Below are positions 1 to 9,296 of a stretch of 52,992 nt of DNA, in pieces. Each line of letters opens with the position of its first letter. Within the stretch, counting starts at the first letter, position 1. The DNA is from Desulfovibrio sp. GTDB taxonomy: Bacteria; Desulfobacterota; Desulfovibrionia; Desulfovibrionales; Desulfovibrionaceae. A program made the position numbers and the translations under genes. Location of the stretch: assembly GCA_031271265.1 (NCBI GenBank), contig JAISWB010000082.1, positions 1 to 52,992 on the forward strand, given 5' to 3'. The notes beneath the pieces were generated by a model. The model was given only the letters and a program-made list of their open reading frames with translations, did no database searches and was not told where the DNA came from.

Positions 1-50
1 GGGGCTGGAGGTGAGGCTGTATGCGGGACCGGAGGCGGGACTAAAACACG

Positions 51-70
51 AAAAGCCCCGGCGGGTTTTC
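51..70. terminator. Possible terminator hairpin at left edge
   Basis: A short A-rich arm, a GC-rich core (CCC/GGG) and a T-run (gggttttc) form a compact hairpin. It could terminate a gene lying left of the window on either strand. The stem is short with one bulge, so this is a weak call. Confidence 0.3.
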
Positions 71-127
71 GACGGGGGTGTGTTGGGGAAAGTAGCCCGG
101 ACCGGGGGAAAAGTAAAGACACTAAAC

Positions 128-472
<345 letters not shown>

Positions 473-592
473 GTAGTTCCTGCCCATCCGGTGACATGTC
501 CGGCAGACCGTTGCTTTGCCGTATGCCTCGATCACCGGGAGGAGGACCTGCTGACCCCGGAACTAGGCCGGCAAATTATGGAGCGCACTTAA
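473..592 (+). pseudogene. Possible tail of an antitoxin gene upstream of the PIN toxin
   Basis: This frame is open for about 40 codons and ends in TAA directly abutting the ATG of the PIN gene (TAAATG). The last residues read EEDLLTPELGRQIMERT, a charged helix-like tail of the kind seen at antitoxin C termini, but no N-terminal DNA-binding part (AbrB, RHH or Phd) is visible upstream; a stop at 470-472 closes the frame. It is either a decayed VapB-like antitoxin remnant or chance. The position exactly before a PIN gene is the main argument. Confidence 0.25.
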
Positions 593-1003
593 ATGACCGT
601 CTTTTTCGTGGACAGCAATGTCTTCCTGCGTTTTTTTGCACGTGACGATGCAAAACAGGCCGACGAAGCCGAGAAGCTGTTCATGCGGGCGAAGCAAGGT
701 GAAATAGAATTGCTTTGCGGACCTCCTGTTTTCTTTGAGGTCGCAGGGGTGTTGCATTCCACCTTTCGTTTGCCTTACGCCGCAATCTTGGACACTTTGG
801 AATCCATGTTGAGCATTCCCAATTTCACCGTCCTTGACGCGGATATAATAACAAAGGCGATTACATTAGCCCGCAGAAAGTCTATAGGTTTTGCCGACGC
901 ATACATTGCAGCAACGGCGCTTGAAAAAGGTATCGGCGTAGCCACGTTCAATCATCAGCATTTCAAAAAAGCAGGCGTACAGATATATCAATTCACCGCC
1001 TGA
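593..1003 (+). CDS. PIN-domain protein, VapC-like
   Basis: A 136-residue single PIN domain. The first acidic residue is Asp7 (FFVDSNVF), the second Glu49 (FFEVAG), the third Asp102 (GFADAYIAAT). The fourth position, usually Asp in a TFD motif, is Asn120 (ATFNHQHF), a change seen in some PIN proteins. PIN toxins of VapBC modules are Mg-dependent RNases that cut tRNA or rRNA. No complete antitoxin is seen next to it, only a possible C-terminal fragment that abuts its start codon, so it may be an orphan, a decayed module, or paired with an unrecognised antitoxin. Confidence 0.8.
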   Translation: MTVFFVDSNVFLRFFARDDAKQADEAEKLFMRAKQGEIELLCGPPVFFEVAGVLHSTFRLPYAAILDTLESMLSIPNFTVLDADIITKAITLARRKSIGFADAYIAATALEKGIGVATFNHQHFKKAGVQIYQFTA

Positions 1004-1052
1004 ATAACGCATGGTTGCGCGGTCAAAATTCGCGCTCTTTGCGCAGGCACAT

Positions 1053-2285
1053 TCACTCGAAAAACTCATCGCCGGGGATAATCCGGCTCTTGCGGTAAAA
1101 CGACGCCCAGGCAAACCACATGGAGTCGACGGCGAGCACCGGCTTCAGCCTCCGGTCACGGAAGCGCCCGTAGCCGCATTCCCCTTCGGGCGACCAGCGG
1201 CTCTTGCTCAACTCGTCAACGATCTCGTCTTCAAACACGGTAAAACGCAAAGGCTCCTCAAGGTCGGGCTGACCGCGCTCGAAAATGCGCACGGCGTCCA
1301 TGTCCCTGTCATGGACCGCGACCATGGGCACGTTGCCCAACGTGAAATTGATCACCCGCGCCTTGCGTACTTCGTCCTTGATCACCGCGCCGAAGGCTTC
1401 TTCAACCTCAATACCGAGAACGCGCTTTTTCGGGTGCAGCCTGGTGTCCGTAAAAGTCACGGGAAAGGGCAGGCGCGTGTCGTCATAGTAGGTGTCCCTG
1501 CGGTCATAGCTGCCGTAAGGGTCTTTTCCGTAGGAACGCCTGAAGCCGGTCGAGCGGGACAACACCTCCGTCCGGCCCCTGAACCTGCTGTCCAGCCCTC
1601 CGTAGCGCTGCTTGACGCCCTTCCAGCGCGCGGAAAGGACGGGAATGCGCTGCAAACGCTTGCCCCGGAAAGGCCCCTCGATGCACGCCGCCATGAGCTG
1701 TACCCAGAGACTGCGGCTGACGCGGTCGTACAACACGGAATTGCCGTTGAGCAACACGCCCGACAGGCCGAAAGACGAGGGATACCTGCCGGCCATGGAA
1801 CGGAACGCGACTACCGATCCCGTCAGCGGCGAATAGCTGACCGTATAGTTTGCCCCTTCCTTTTCTTCCTCGCCCGGCAGGGGCGGCGGCGGGAGCAGAC
1901 CCGAAGGATCGGGCAGCGTATCGTTCACGGCCTCGTGCCATACCAGCACGCGCCTCGGGTAAACGCGCACCAGGTCGCCGGGATAATGGACGACGAAAAC
2001 GATTTCGTCGTTGTCCATGGACAGGTCGGCATCGGAAACGGACAGGAACTGCGGCCTGTACAGCGCCGGGATCTTGTCCGCATCCAGGCCGGTGCGGGTC
2101 ACGATGTCGGCCAGCTTGCGCAGGTCGTCCACGGAATACCCCGGCATTTCAGTAGGCAGTAGTCCTTCTTCTCCGGCAGAAGCGGGAGGAGCGGCGGACG
2201 GCGCGGCACGCAGCGGGGCCGACGCGAAAAGCGCGAGGAACATCGCGGCAAGGCAGGCGGCGCATCCGGCGCGGGCGGATATCAT
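1053..2285 (-). CDS. DUF3179 domain-containing secreted protein
   Basis: 410 residues with an N-terminal signal peptide (hydrophobic LAAMFLALFASAPLRA, then a low-complexity Ala/Pro stretch). The body follows the DUF3179 pattern: IPALYRPQF near residue 80, RVYPRRVLVWHEAVND, YTVSYSPLTGS, SGVLLNGNSVLYDR, SLWVQ, and the C-terminal LPFPVTFTDTRLHPKKRVLG block. Many family members have CPLCG where this one has SPLTG, so that cysteine pair is absent here. The function of DUF3179 is not established; the protein should be exported to the periplasm or cell surface. It is transcribed alone, converging on the PIN gene. Confidence 0.85.
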   Translation of the reverse strand: MISARAGCAACLAAMFLALFASAPLRAAPSAAPPASAGEEGLLPTEMPGYSVDDLRKLADIVTRTGLDADKIPALYRPQFLSVSDADLSMDNDEIVFVVHYPGDLVRVYPRRVLVWHEAVNDTLPDPSGLLPPPPLPGEEEKEGANYTVSYSPLTGSVVAFRSMAGRYPSSFGLSGVLLNGNSVLYDRVSRSLWVQLMAACIEGPFRGKRLQRIPVLSARWKGVKQRYGGLDSRFRGRTEVLSRSTGFRRSYGKDPYGSYDRRDTYYDDTRLPFPVTFTDTRLHPKKRVLGIEVEEAFGAVIKDEVRKARVINFTLGNVPMVAVHDRDMDAVRIFERGQPDLEEPLRFTVFEDEIVDELSKSRWSPEGECGYGRFRDRRLKPVLAVDSMWFAWASFYRKSRIIPGDEFFE

Positions 2286-2339
2286 AGCGGCATTATTCCG
2301 TGGAACATCGCAATGTTTATTTATATGCCGCCGGAGGCC

Positions 2340-2420
2340 GGGGGAAATGATTTCCCCGGTCGGCCCTGCGCCGGCTCAGGCCGAATCCCTTAATCGGAAC
2401 GCCCTTTATGGTTTGAAGCA
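2340..2420. repeat. Palindrome GGGGAAATGATTTCCCC and adjoining dispersed repeat pieces
   Basis: A GGGGAAATGATTTCCCC hairpin core (2341-2357) is followed at about 2403-2419 by CTTTATGGTTTGAAGC, which recurs at 5187-5202. Similar palindromes occur at 19593-19640, 23521-23538 and 39650-39670. This is intergenic, between the DUF3179 gene and the next small gene on the same strand. Confidence 0.7.
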
Positions 2421-2467
2421 TCGGGACCCCATATTTCAGGACCTTCCGGGAAAACAGCGCCCGGACG

Positions 2468-2851
2468 TCAGCGCAGCCTGGTTTCCAGATCCTCGACAAG
2501 CGCCTGCAGTTTGTCCGGCTCCCCCGCCTTGTGGTTGTCGCGGTAGAGCAGGGCGGACATGTAAAATACGGAGCCGAGGTCCAGAGCCGTACGCGCGCCG
2601 TCGGCAAAGGCGCGCAGGGCCGAGCGCGTTTGCCGGCGTTCGGCTTCGGGCAGGGCGTTGAGCAGGTCGGCGGTCCTGCTTTCAAGGTCGATCAGGGTCT
2701 GTGCCCGCTGCTCCATCAAGGCGCGGTGCCGGCCGGTATCCTTGTCCGCATACAGGGCGCTGCGGGCGTCCCGTTCCAGCATGCCTGCGCGGGCGGCGCC
2801 GTCGCGCAACACCTCAAGAAGTGAGGTGTAATCCGCCTGTGTTTCCGCCAT
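2468..2851 (-). CDS. Small conserved-looking hypothetical protein
   Basis: 127 residues from MAETQADY, chosen over the longer frame (to 2905) because an AAAGGA sequence lies at ribosome-binding distance. It is predicted to be soluble and almost entirely helical, with heptad-like stretches (ERDARSALYADKD, QRAQTLIDLESRTADLLNAL) and no catalytic motif or membrane segment. It lies between rho and the DUF3179 gene on the same strand, 109 bp after rho, and could be cotranscribed with rho. No function can be assigned. Confidence 0.65.
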   Translation of the reverse strand: MAETQADYTSLLEVLRDGAARAGMLERDARSALYADKDTGRHRALMEQRAQTLIDLESRTADLLNALPEAERRQTRSALRAFADGARTALDLGSVFYMSALLYRDNHKAGEPDKLQALVEDLETRLR

Positions 2852-2960
2852 GGACTGTCCTTTTTCGGCGTGTTGACGTCCGGCCGCGAACGCGGCTTCG
2901 TGCACACGACATGCGGCAGGTCCGCTTCCGGTTCCGGCTTGTTCACGCCCGTGCGCGGCC

Positions 2961-4211
2961 CTACTTGTTCATGACATTCAAAAATTCGGCGTTGTTTTTG
3001 GTGCCGCGCATCTTGTCCAGCAGAAATTCCATGCTGTCTATGGGCGACATGGGGGCCAGTATTTTGCGCAGGATCCAGACGCGGTTCAGCACATCATCGG
3101 GAAGCAGCAGTTCTTCCTTGCGCGTGCCGCTGCGGTTGATGTCCATGGCCGGGAAGACGCGCTTTTCCGACAGGTGGCGGTCCAGGTAGATTTCCATGTT
3201 CCCGGTACCCTTGAATTCTTCAAAAATCACCTCGTCCATGCGCGAGCCGGTGTCGATCAGGGCGGTGGCGATAATGGTCAGGCTGCCGCCTTCTTCGATG
3301 TTGCGCGCCGCGCCGAAAAAGCGCTTGGGGCGCTGCAGGGCGTTGGCGTCCAGACCGCCGGTGAGCACCCGGCCGGAAGAAGGGGTGACGGCGTTGTAGG
3401 CGCGTCCGAGACGGGTCAGGGAATCCAGCAGGATGACCACGTCGCGCTTGCGCTCCACCAGACGCTTGGCTTTTTCCAGCACCATTTCACAGACCTGCAC
3501 ATGGCGCTGCGGCGGCTCGTCGAAGGTCGAGGAGATGACTTCGGCGTTTTTGACCGTGCGTTCCATGTCCGTGACTTCCTCCGGGCGTTCGTCGATAAGC
3601 AGCACGATGAGGTAGACTTCCGGGTTGTTGGCGTTGACGGCATTGGCCAGGGACTGGAGGAGTATGGTTTTGCCGGTGCGCGGCGGGGCCACGATAATAC
3701 CGCGCTGCCCGCAGCCGACCGGGGCCATAAGGTCGATGACCCGCCCGGAATAGGCCTTTTCGCCGTTTTCCATGGTCAGCCTGCGGTCGGGGAACAGGGG
3801 CGTCAGGTTGTCGAAAAGCACCAGGTTTTTGGCGTTGGCCGGCGGCTCAAGGCCGATCTCGTTGACCTTCAGCAGCGCGAAATAGCGTTCCCCTTCCTTG
3901 GGCGGACGAATCTGCCCGGACACGATGTCCCCTTTGCGCAACCCGAAACGTCTGATCTGCGAAGGGGAAACGTAAATGTCGTCCGGGCCGGGCATATAAC
4001 TGTACAGCGGGGAACGCAGAAAGCCGAAGCCGTCCGGCAGGATCTCCAGCACGCCGTCGCCGTAAATTGCGCCGTTCTGGGACGCGAAGTTCTGCAGCAG
4101 GGCGAAAATCAGTTCCTGCTTGCGCATGGAACTGGCGTTTTCGACGTTGAGCGGCTCGGCAAGAGCCATCAGTTCCGACATGGATTTGGTCTTGAGTTCG
4201 GATAAATTCAT
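2961..4211 (-). CDS. rho: Transcription termination factor Rho
   Basis: 416 residues, normal for the family, starting at [11 protein letters not shown], where GAGGAGAGC lies just upstream. The N-terminal Rho_N helix bundle and cold-shock RNA-binding domain (DGFGFLRS) lead into the RecA-like ATPase. Visible there are Walker A APPRTGKT, Walker [18 protein letters not shown], the Q/R-loop region [16 protein letters not shown] and [19 protein letters not shown]. Rho is a hexameric RNA helicase that ends transcription at untranslated C-rich RNA. The longer upstream frame is not coding. carD lies 260 bp upstream on the same strand. Confidence 0.98.
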   Translation of the reverse strand: MNLSELKTKSMSELMALAEPLNVENASSMRKQELIFALLQNFASQNGAIYGDGVLEILPDGFGFLRSPLYSYMPGPDDIYVSPSQIRRFGLRKGDIVSGQIRPPKEGERYFALLKVNEIGLEPPANAKNLVLFDNLTPLFPDRRLTMENGEKAYSGRVIDLMAPVGCGQRGIIVAPPRTGKTILLQSLANAVNANNPEVYLIVLLIDERPEEVTDMERTVKNAEVISSTFDEPPQRHVQVCEMVLEKAKRLVERKRDVVILLDSLTRLGRAYNAVTPSSGRVLTGGLDANALQRPKRFFGAARNIEEGGSLTIIATALIDTGSRMDEVIFEEFKGTGNMEIYLDRHLSEKRVFPAMDINRSGTRKEELLLPDDVLNRVWILRKILAPMSPIDSMEFLLDKMRGTKNNAEFLNVMNK

Positions 4212-4289
4212 GCTCTCCTCAAAGTATTCCCGGGGGTGGTGGAAGTGTTCGGTGTGCGCGGGAGGGGGCGGTTGCACGGCGCAATCATT

Positions 4290-4405
4290 CGCTTGCAGGC
4301 GAAACCGCGTCCGTTCGGCTGCGGCGGAGTACGGTCCCGCCTTGCCTTGCGGCATACTGCGTGTTTCGCGTGCAAGCCTGCCGCGCTGTTCCCGTTTCGG
4401 ACAAC
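4290..4405. repeat. Dispersed repeat (family C), copy between rho and carD
   Basis: The stretch beginning ACCGCGTCC..TCGGCTG.GGCGG and continuing CCGCCTTGCCT.GCG is also found at about 51617-51735, and its first part (GCAAAACCGCGTCC..TTTGCTTTGTCGG in the other copies) at 42060-42100. All copies are intergenic. Confidence 0.45.
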
Positions 4406-4471
4406 AATGATGATCGTTTATGATTCGGGATCTAAATCAGGCGCTGCCGGGGTATGTTTCCAGATTTCCGC

Positions 4472-5038
4472 TCACGCGGATTCACGTCCTCTAGCCGAAG
4501 TTGCGGCGCATGGCAAGGGGGGATCGACGTCTTTTTCTCCATCGGTCGCGGCCTCTGCGAATAACTTTTCTATGGAGGAGCGGATTTCATGAATGTCTTT
4601 TTTCAAGACGCAGGCAAGTTCCGCGGCCACAAGGCTCATGGCCTGTTCCTGGAGCCTGCGCTCACCGAAAGAAAGCTCCTTTCTGCCGCTGAGCAGGAAA
4701 AGCTCTTTGAGGACGCGGCACACCTCCGTCAAGGACGGGCTTTTCAAGCGTTCGGTGTACTCCCGGTAACGGCGGTTCCAGTTTTGCCCCCAGGAGCCGG
4801 CGCGGCCGCCCGGATCCCGCAGGACGGCCAGAGCGGCGCCGGCTTCGTCGGGAGTACAGGGGACGCGCAGGCCTGCGTTCACGGCATTGCCCACAGGCAC
4901 CAACACCCTGGTGTTGCCCGACAAAATGCGGATAACGTAAAATTCCGTTTCACAGCCCCCGATTTCCCGGCGCTCCAGGTCTTCGATCACCCCCGGTCCC
5001 TGGGCCGGGTAGACTACGATCTGGCCCTTGTAAAACAC
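4472..5038 (-). CDS. CarD/CdnL-family transcriptional regulator
   Basis: 188 residues. The N-terminal half is the CarD/TRCF RNA-polymerase-interacting domain (MFYKGQIVVYPAQGPGVIED, FYVIRI, RVLVPV), which binds the beta subunit. The C-terminal half is helical (YREYTERLKSPSLTEVCRVLKEL, then LSFGERRLQEQA), matching the DNA-contacting helical domain of CarD/CdnL. These proteins stabilise the open promoter complex. The start has a good AAGGAG site. A candidate promoter lies at 5063-5091. The C-terminal tail (about 20 residues) is disordered. Confidence 0.92.
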   Translation of the reverse strand: MFYKGQIVVYPAQGPGVIEDLERREIGGCETEFYVIRILSGNTRVLVPVGNAVNAGLRVPCTPDEAGAALAVLRDPGGRAGSWGQNWNRRYREYTERLKSPSLTEVCRVLKELFLLSGRKELSFGERRLQEQAMSLVAAELACVLKKDIHEIRSSIEKLFAEAATDGEKDVDPPLPCAATSARGRESA

Positions 5039-5062
5039 CGGAAAACTCCTTGACTACGTCGT

Positions 5063-5091
5063 ACCATAGACCAATCGAAAGGGTAAGTCCA
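5063..5091 (-). promoter_or_regulatory. Candidate promoter of carD
   Basis: On the minus strand a -35-like TGGACT is followed by a 17-bp spacer and a -10-like TATGGT, about 25 bp before the carD start codon. Both boxes match consensus at four of six positions. The spacing is ideal but the match is moderate. Confidence 0.4.
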
Positions 5092-5179
5092 GCGCGGCGT
5101 GCCGCTTCGCGCAAAGAAAACGGCGCGCGAAAAGAACTTGACGCGAAACGGCGCGGGGGATAACAATCCCGGTTCACCA

Positions 5180-5290
5180 AAACTTTCTTTATGGTTTGAA
5201 GCCTCTCCCTTCCAGGGAGGGGATAATCCACCCGGTTCCAATCCGCCGGGGCGGAGTCATCCGGCGGATTGGACCGGATGTGGGTTGAAC
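5180..5290 (-). repeat. Dispersed palindromic repeat (family A), copy 1
   Basis: Read on the minus strand, the element runs from a palindrome with arms TCCGGT.CAATCCGCCGG and CCGGCGGATTGGA.CCGG to a CCCTCCC..GGGAGAGG block, ending in GGCTTCAAACCATAAAG. Copies occur at 30090-30175 and about 30990-31090. The element sits in the intergenic region between carD and rpmH. Confidence 0.7.
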
Positions 5291-5345
5291 ACCAAAATTT
5301 CTTTTGCCGCAACCGACGCTGCCCCCCATTTTCAGGAGACGCACC

Positions 5346-5480
5346 ATGAAAAGGACATACAACCCCAGCCGGATCAAGCGCAAACGGGTGCACGGCTTCC
5401 GCGCGCGCATGAGCACGGCGGCGGGACGCGAAATTCTTCGGCGCCGGCGCGCCAAAGGACGCAAGCAATTAACCGTCTGA
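5346..5480 (+). CDS. rpmH: Ribosomal protein bL34
   Basis: 44 residues: [18 protein letters not shown], then [13 protein letters not shown] and a basic tail ending KGRKQLTV. This is the full length of bL34, a small basic protein of the large ribosomal subunit. A CAGGAGACG ribosome-binding site precedes the ATG. It begins the conserved rpmH-rnpA-yidD-yidC-jag cluster. The stop codon overlaps the probable start of rnpA. Confidence 0.97.
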   Translation: MKRTYNPSRIKRKRVHGFRARMSTAAGREILRRRRAKGRKQLTV

Positions 5481-5851
5481 CCTTCGGCCGCGAACACAGG
5501 CTGACCGGGAAAAAGGCCTTCGCGCTCTGTTTCGACGCCGGCCGCCGCCTGTTCTCAACCTCATTCGTGCTCTTTGTGCGGCAGAGAGAGGATGCTGCCT
5601 TGCCTTGGCGGCTGGGTCTGGCCGTGACCCGCAAGATCGGCCCGGCCGTATGGCGCAACCGGACACGCAGGCTGATCCGCGAGGTGTTTCGTCTGGGCCG
5701 GGAAGACATTCCCTCCGGTCGCGATTATGTCGTGACGGTCAGGCGGGGTTTTAACCCGCGTCTGCCGGGTTTCGACGATGTGCGCACGGAATTGTTGCCC
5801 CTGCTCCGGTCCTGCCCGGCGCGCAAAAACACACGGAAGCTTGCCGAATGA
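5477..5851 (+). CDS. rnpA: Ribonuclease P protein component
   Basis: RnpA binds the catalytic RNase P RNA and helps process the 5' end of tRNA precursors. The family signature [13 protein letters not shown] is intact, with [10 protein letters not shown] and [16 protein letters not shown] before it. The frame contains no ATG, GTG or TTG between the rpmH start and the conserved [14 protein letters not shown]. The likely starts are CTG at 5477 (CTGA overlap with the rpmH stop) or ATT at 5468. The protein is then about 124 residues, normal for RnpA. The end overlaps yidD by ATGA. Confidence 0.92.
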   Translation: MTFGREHRLTGKKAFALCFDAGRRLFSTSFVLFVRQREDAALPWRLGLAVTRKIGPAVWRNRTRRLIREVFRLGREDIPSGRDYVVTVRRGFNPRLPGFDDVRTELLPLLRSCPARKNTRKLAE

Positions 5852-6144
5852 CCCCCGATTCCTCCCCGCGCCTTCCGCGGATACGGCGCCTTGCCGCGCT
5901 GCCCGTCCGGCTGTACCGTTTGCTGATTGCCCCGCTTCTCCCCCCCTGCTGCCGCTTTTATCCCACTTGCTCCGAATACGCCCTGGAAGCCGTCATGACC
6001 CACGGGGCGCTGCGGGGGTGGCTGCTTGCCCTGCATCGCCTGTTGCGCTGCAGTCCGGCGTGCCGCGGCGGTTTCGACCCGGTTCCTCCTCCCCCTCATC
6101 GTCATCATCATTGCAACGGGTTTCGGGACATATATGGACAATAG
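5848..6144 (+). CDS. yidD: Membrane protein insertion efficiency factor YidD
   Basis: 98 residues. The N-terminal amphipathic stretch [15 protein letters not shown] leads into the conserved core [16 protein letters not shown], then [28 protein letters not shown]. This is the YidD (DUF37) signature with its conserved cysteines. YidD associates with the inner membrane and helps YidC insert proteins. The start overlaps the rnpA stop (ATGA) and the 3' end overlaps the yidC start by 11 bp, so the genes are probably translationally coupled. Confidence 0.93.
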   Translation: MTPDSSPRLPRIRRLAALPVRLYRLLIAPLLPPCCRFYPTCSEYALEAVMTHGALRGWLLALHRLLRCSPACRGGFDPVPPPPHRHHHCNGFRDIYGQ

Positions 6145-7849
6145 AAACCTGGCGTTTGCCATAGTGCTGTGCATCGTCATCTTTTTGGGCTGGAATTTCC
6201 TCTCGTACAAAATGGGCTGGATTCCCGCGGAGAAAGCGCCGGGCAGGGCGACCGCCCCTTCCGCCGGGTCGCCGGATACCCCCGCCGGGTCGCCGGATGC
6301 CCCTGCCGGGTCACCGGATGCTCCCGCCGGATCTCCGGGCGCCGTTGCGGATTTTGCCGGGCAATCCCCGCCCCCTGCGCCCGACACGGGCCGCACGGTC
6401 AGCGTGGAAACCCCGCTGTACACGGCCGTGCTCCAGACCGACGGCGGTGTGCTGCGCCGTTTTACTCTGAAAGGCTACCGGACCGGCATCGACGCTTCCG
6501 CGTCTTTAGTGGAAATGATAGGCGCTCAGGCCGCCGCGCAGGCCCCCCTCGGCGTACTGCTGGACGGGCTGGCCACCTGGAACGGGCCGCAGTGGACCCT
6601 CGCGGGCGGCGACCTGCATCTGGCGGACGGCGAAGGCGGCGTCCTGACCTTTACCGCCGAGGCGGACGGGGTCACGCTGCGGCGCGAATTGGCCTTTTCC
6701 GCCTCGGACTACGTGATAACGGAGCGCCTCTTTCTTGCGTCTCCCCGGCCGCGGACGGTGAATACGGCCTTTACCCTCGGGCTTTCTTCCCTGGATACGG
6801 ACCGCAAGGTGTCCGTCTTCTCCTCCCTGCGCCACGCCCTGCTCGGCGGCGCGCAGCCCGAGCCCGAAGAGAGCCAGTACAACCCCACGCGCGTCGCCTG
6901 GCTGCAGGGGGCAGAATTTGACGAGGAAAGCTCGACCGCGGACCTCGCCAAGGGTACGCCCGTCCTGAACGGCGCTTCCTGGATGGGGGTCATGAACAAC
7001 TATTTCTTCGGCGCCGTCAGCATGGATGATCCGGCGGCCGGGGCCAAAGGACGCCTGATCGGCAACGTCTACCACGTGATCATAGGCAAAACCGGCATCG
7101 CCCTCCGGCCGGGAGAGGAAGTCCTGCTCAACAGCGCCTATTTTATCGGCCCCAAGGAAAGCGGCAGGCTTGCCTCCACGCCCAACAACCTCGGCAGGGC
7201 GCTGGACTACGGCTTTTTTTCCGTCATCGCCCGCCCCCTCGTGCGCCTGCTGGTCTTTTTCCACGGGTATACGAACAACTACGGCGCGGCCGTCATCCTG
7301 ATGACCATGCTCATCAAGCTCATCTTCTGGCCCTTGTCGCAGAAAAGTTACAAGTCCATGAACCAGATGAAAAAACTTCAGCCCATGATGCTGAAAATTC
7401 GGGAAAAATACAAGAACGACAAGGACGCGATGAACCGTGAAGTCATGCAGCTTTACAAGACCTACAAGGTCAGCCCGGCCGGCGGCTGTCTGCCCATCGT
7501 CGTGCAGATCCCCGTCTTTTTCGGTCTGTACCAGGGTTTGCTGAACGCCATTGAACTGCGTCACTCGCCCTTTATCGCCACCCTGCCGTTTACCGACATC
7601 CCCTGGCTCGCGGATCTGGCCTCCCCCGATCCTTGGCTGATCACCCCGTTGACCATGGGCGCGACCATGTTTTTGCAGCAAAAAATGAGTCCGTCCTCGG
7701 CCGATCCCACCCAGGCGAGGATCATGATGCTCATGCCCCTGATTTTTACCGTGCTTTTCCTTAATTTTCCGGCCGGCCTCGTGGTGTACTGGCTGGTCAA
7801 CAACGTGATTTCCATCGGTCAGCAATGGTGGCAGCTTCGCCGCGCCTGA
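6134..7849 (+). CDS. yidC: Membrane protein insertase YidC
   Basis: 571 residues starting at [20 protein letters not shown], the usual first helix. A periplasmic beta domain follows (about 85-340). The core insertase domain includes [53 protein letters not shown] and a final [15 protein letters not shown]. The essential arginine region is not re-examined here. Residues 34-76 are a Pro/Ala/Ser linker with three 21-bp repeats. YidC inserts membrane proteins alone or with SecYEG. The longer frame starting at 6026 is not used. Confidence 0.97.
   Translation: MDNRNLAFAIVLCIVIFLGWNFLSYKMGWIPAEKAPGRATAPSAGSPDTPAGSPDAPAGSPDAPAGSPGAVADFAGQSPPPAPDTGRTVSVETPLYTAVLQTDGGVLRRFTLKGYRTGIDASASLVEMIGAQAAAQAPLGVLLDGLATWNGPQWTLAGGDLHLADGEGGVLTFTAEADGVTLRRELAFSASDYVITERLFLASPRPRTVNTAFTLGLSSLDTDRKVSVFSSLRHALLGGAQPEPEESQYNPTRVAWLQGAEFDEESSTADLAKGTPVLNGASWMGVMNNYFFGAVSMDDPAAGAKGRLIGNVYHVIIGKTGIALRPGEEVLLNSAYFIGPKESGRLASTPNNLGRALDYGFFSVIARPLVRLLVFFHGYTNNYGAAVILMTMLIKLIFWPLSQKSYKSMNQMKKLQPMMLKIREKYKNDKDAMNREVMQLYKTYKVSPAGGCLPIVVQIPVFFGLYQGLLNAIELRHSPFIATLPFTDIPWLADLASPDPWLITPLTMGATMFLQQKMSPSSADPTQARIMMLMPLIFTVLFLNFPAGLVVYWLVNNVISIGQQWWQLRRA
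6266..6328 (+). repeat. Three 21-bp in-frame repeats in yidC
   Basis: Three near-identical 21-bp units encode [21 protein letters not shown] in the periplasmic linker directly after the first membrane helix. They are in frame, so copy-number change would only alter linker length. Confidence 0.9.
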
Positions 7850-7904
7850 GCGGCTTGATATGGTGCGCTTCCCCTCCCGAACAGGCGGGGTTTTGAGGTT
7901 CGGT

Positions 7905-9296
7905 ATGGATAAATTCAAGAATTTTCAGGGGAAAACCCTGGATGAAGCCATTCTGGAAGCCTGCGGCTACTACGGAGTGCCGCGGGAAAAATTGGAAATA
8001 GAAATCGTCAACGATGCCAAGAGCGGCATTTTCGGCCTGGTCGGCGTCAAAAAGGCCGAGGTACGGGCGGCGCGCATGCAGGTGGCCGAGACGTTGTCCG
8101 CCATGCTCGGGGATGCCGCTGCCGGGGGGGGAAAGCCTCAGCCCGCCGATGCTCCGTCTCCGGTCGAAGGAAAAACACCGGGCCCTGCTGAAGGGCAGAT
8201 GCACGGCCGGGGCGGTCGGCACCCGCGCGGCTCCGGGAGCGCAGGGCACGGCGCCGACCGGGGAACTCCCTCCGGGCAGGAAACAGGGCGCGCGGCTTCA
8301 CTTGCGCGCGCTCCCGCCGACCGGGGAACGCCCGACGGGCATGAAGCGGGACGCGCAGTTCCGCCCCCCCGCGAGCCGCGGGGCGCGTCCGACAGGCATG
8401 AAGCGAGGCGCGCAACCTCGCCCGACCACGCCGGCTCCGACGGCGCGATCCCGCCCCGCCGCGCCGGTTCCGGCAGTGCCGGACAGGTGAAGAGGGCGGA
8501 ACGCGGTGCCTTTTCCGCAAGCGCCGGCGAAGAGCCGTGCTCTCCGCGGCCCTTGCGCGGCCGCTCCGGGCCGGAGGCGGAAATCTTCGACGACGAGGCC
8601 GGTGGAGATGATGCCGGGAGCCGCGCGCCTGTTCCGGAATTCGACCCGGCAAGCATTGATCCCGAAGAACTTACGGACGTCGTGCGTTCAGTGGTAGTCG
8701 GGCTGGCCGCGCCCGTTGTGGGCGAAGTCTCCTGCCGCGTGGACATCGGCGAACGCTGGGTGCGGGCGGTGCTGGACTGCGGCGACAACGCCGGGCTTCT
8801 CGTCGGCCGGGAGGGCCAGACCCTGGCCGCCCTGCAGTATCTGGCCGGGCGTATCGTCGCCGGGCGACTGGGTGCCCCCCTGCGCCTGCAGGTTGATGCC
8901 GGGCACTATCTCGAGCACCGGGAAGACCGGCTCAGGGAGCTTGCCCTGTCGCTGGCGGAAAAAGTCAAGGCCGCGCGGCGCGCTCAGGCGACCCGGCCCC
9001 TGAGCGCCTACCAGCGGCGTATCGTGCATCTGGCCCTGGAAAACGATCCCGAGGTGCTTACCCACAGCAAAGGCGAGGGCTTGCAGCGCCGGGTGTATAT
9101 CTACCTGAAAAACGCTGCCGGCGATCCTGCGTCCGCCGGCACACGATCGGCCGGTAATGCGCGGCCGTCCGGCAGAGCTTTTTCCACGGATCGGACGCGC
9201 TCTGCGGATACCCGTGCAGGCGCGCCCTTCGCGGACGATACTCCCGCTACGGACGACGCCGCGGACCCTGACGGACCGGACCCGTGGAACCGTTGA
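7905..9296 (+). CDS. jag: RNA-binding protein Jag/KhpB with a long disordered linker
   Basis: 463 residues from MDKFKNFQGKTL. An N-terminal Jag_N domain (residues 1-60) contains the helix-turn ending SGIFGLVGVKKAEV. A KH domain sits at about 273-320 (VGREGQTLAALQYL) and an R3H domain at about 335-401 (YQRRIVHLALENDPEVLTHSKGEG is its core, quoted here as separate motifs YQRRIVHLAL and THSKGEG). Between them lies about 210 residues of Gly/Arg/Pro/Ala-rich sequence, and a 60-residue tail follows R3H. KhpB homologues bind mRNA and regulate cell elongation and division. The gene overlaps the aminotransferase gene by 13 bp. Confidence 0.93.
   Translation: MDKFKNFQGKTLDEAILEACGYYGVPREKLEIEIVNDAKSGIFGLVGVKKAEVRAARMQVAETLSAMLGDAAAGGGKPQPADAPSPVEGKTPGPAEGQMHGRGGRHPRGSGSAGHGADRGTPSGQETGRAASLARAPADRGTPDGHEAGRAVPPPREPRGASDRHEARRATSPDHAGSDGAIPPRRAGSGSAGQVKRAERGAFSASAGEEPCSPRPLRGRSGPEAEIFDDEAGGDDAGSRAPVPEFDPASIDPEELTDVVRSVVVGLAAPVVGEVSCRVDIGERWVRAVLDCGDNAGLLVGREGQTLAALQYLAGRIVAGRLGAPLRLQVDAGHYLEHREDRLRELALSLAEKVKAARRAQATRPLSAYQRRIVHLALENDPEVLTHSKGEGLQRRVYIYLKNAAGDPASAGTRSAGNARPSGRAFSTDRTRSADTRAGAPFADDTPATDDAADPDGPDPWNR

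Noticed and set aside
1011..2162. Long plus-strand frame opposite the DUF3179 gene
   Set aside because: Shadow of the high-GC minus-strand gene, which has a signal peptide and clear family motifs.
3174..4205. Long plus-strand frame opposite rho
   Set aside because: Antisense shadow; rho is complete on the other strand.
6506..7918. Long minus-strand frame opposite yidC
   Set aside because: Antisense shadow with His/Gly-rich composition and no motifs.
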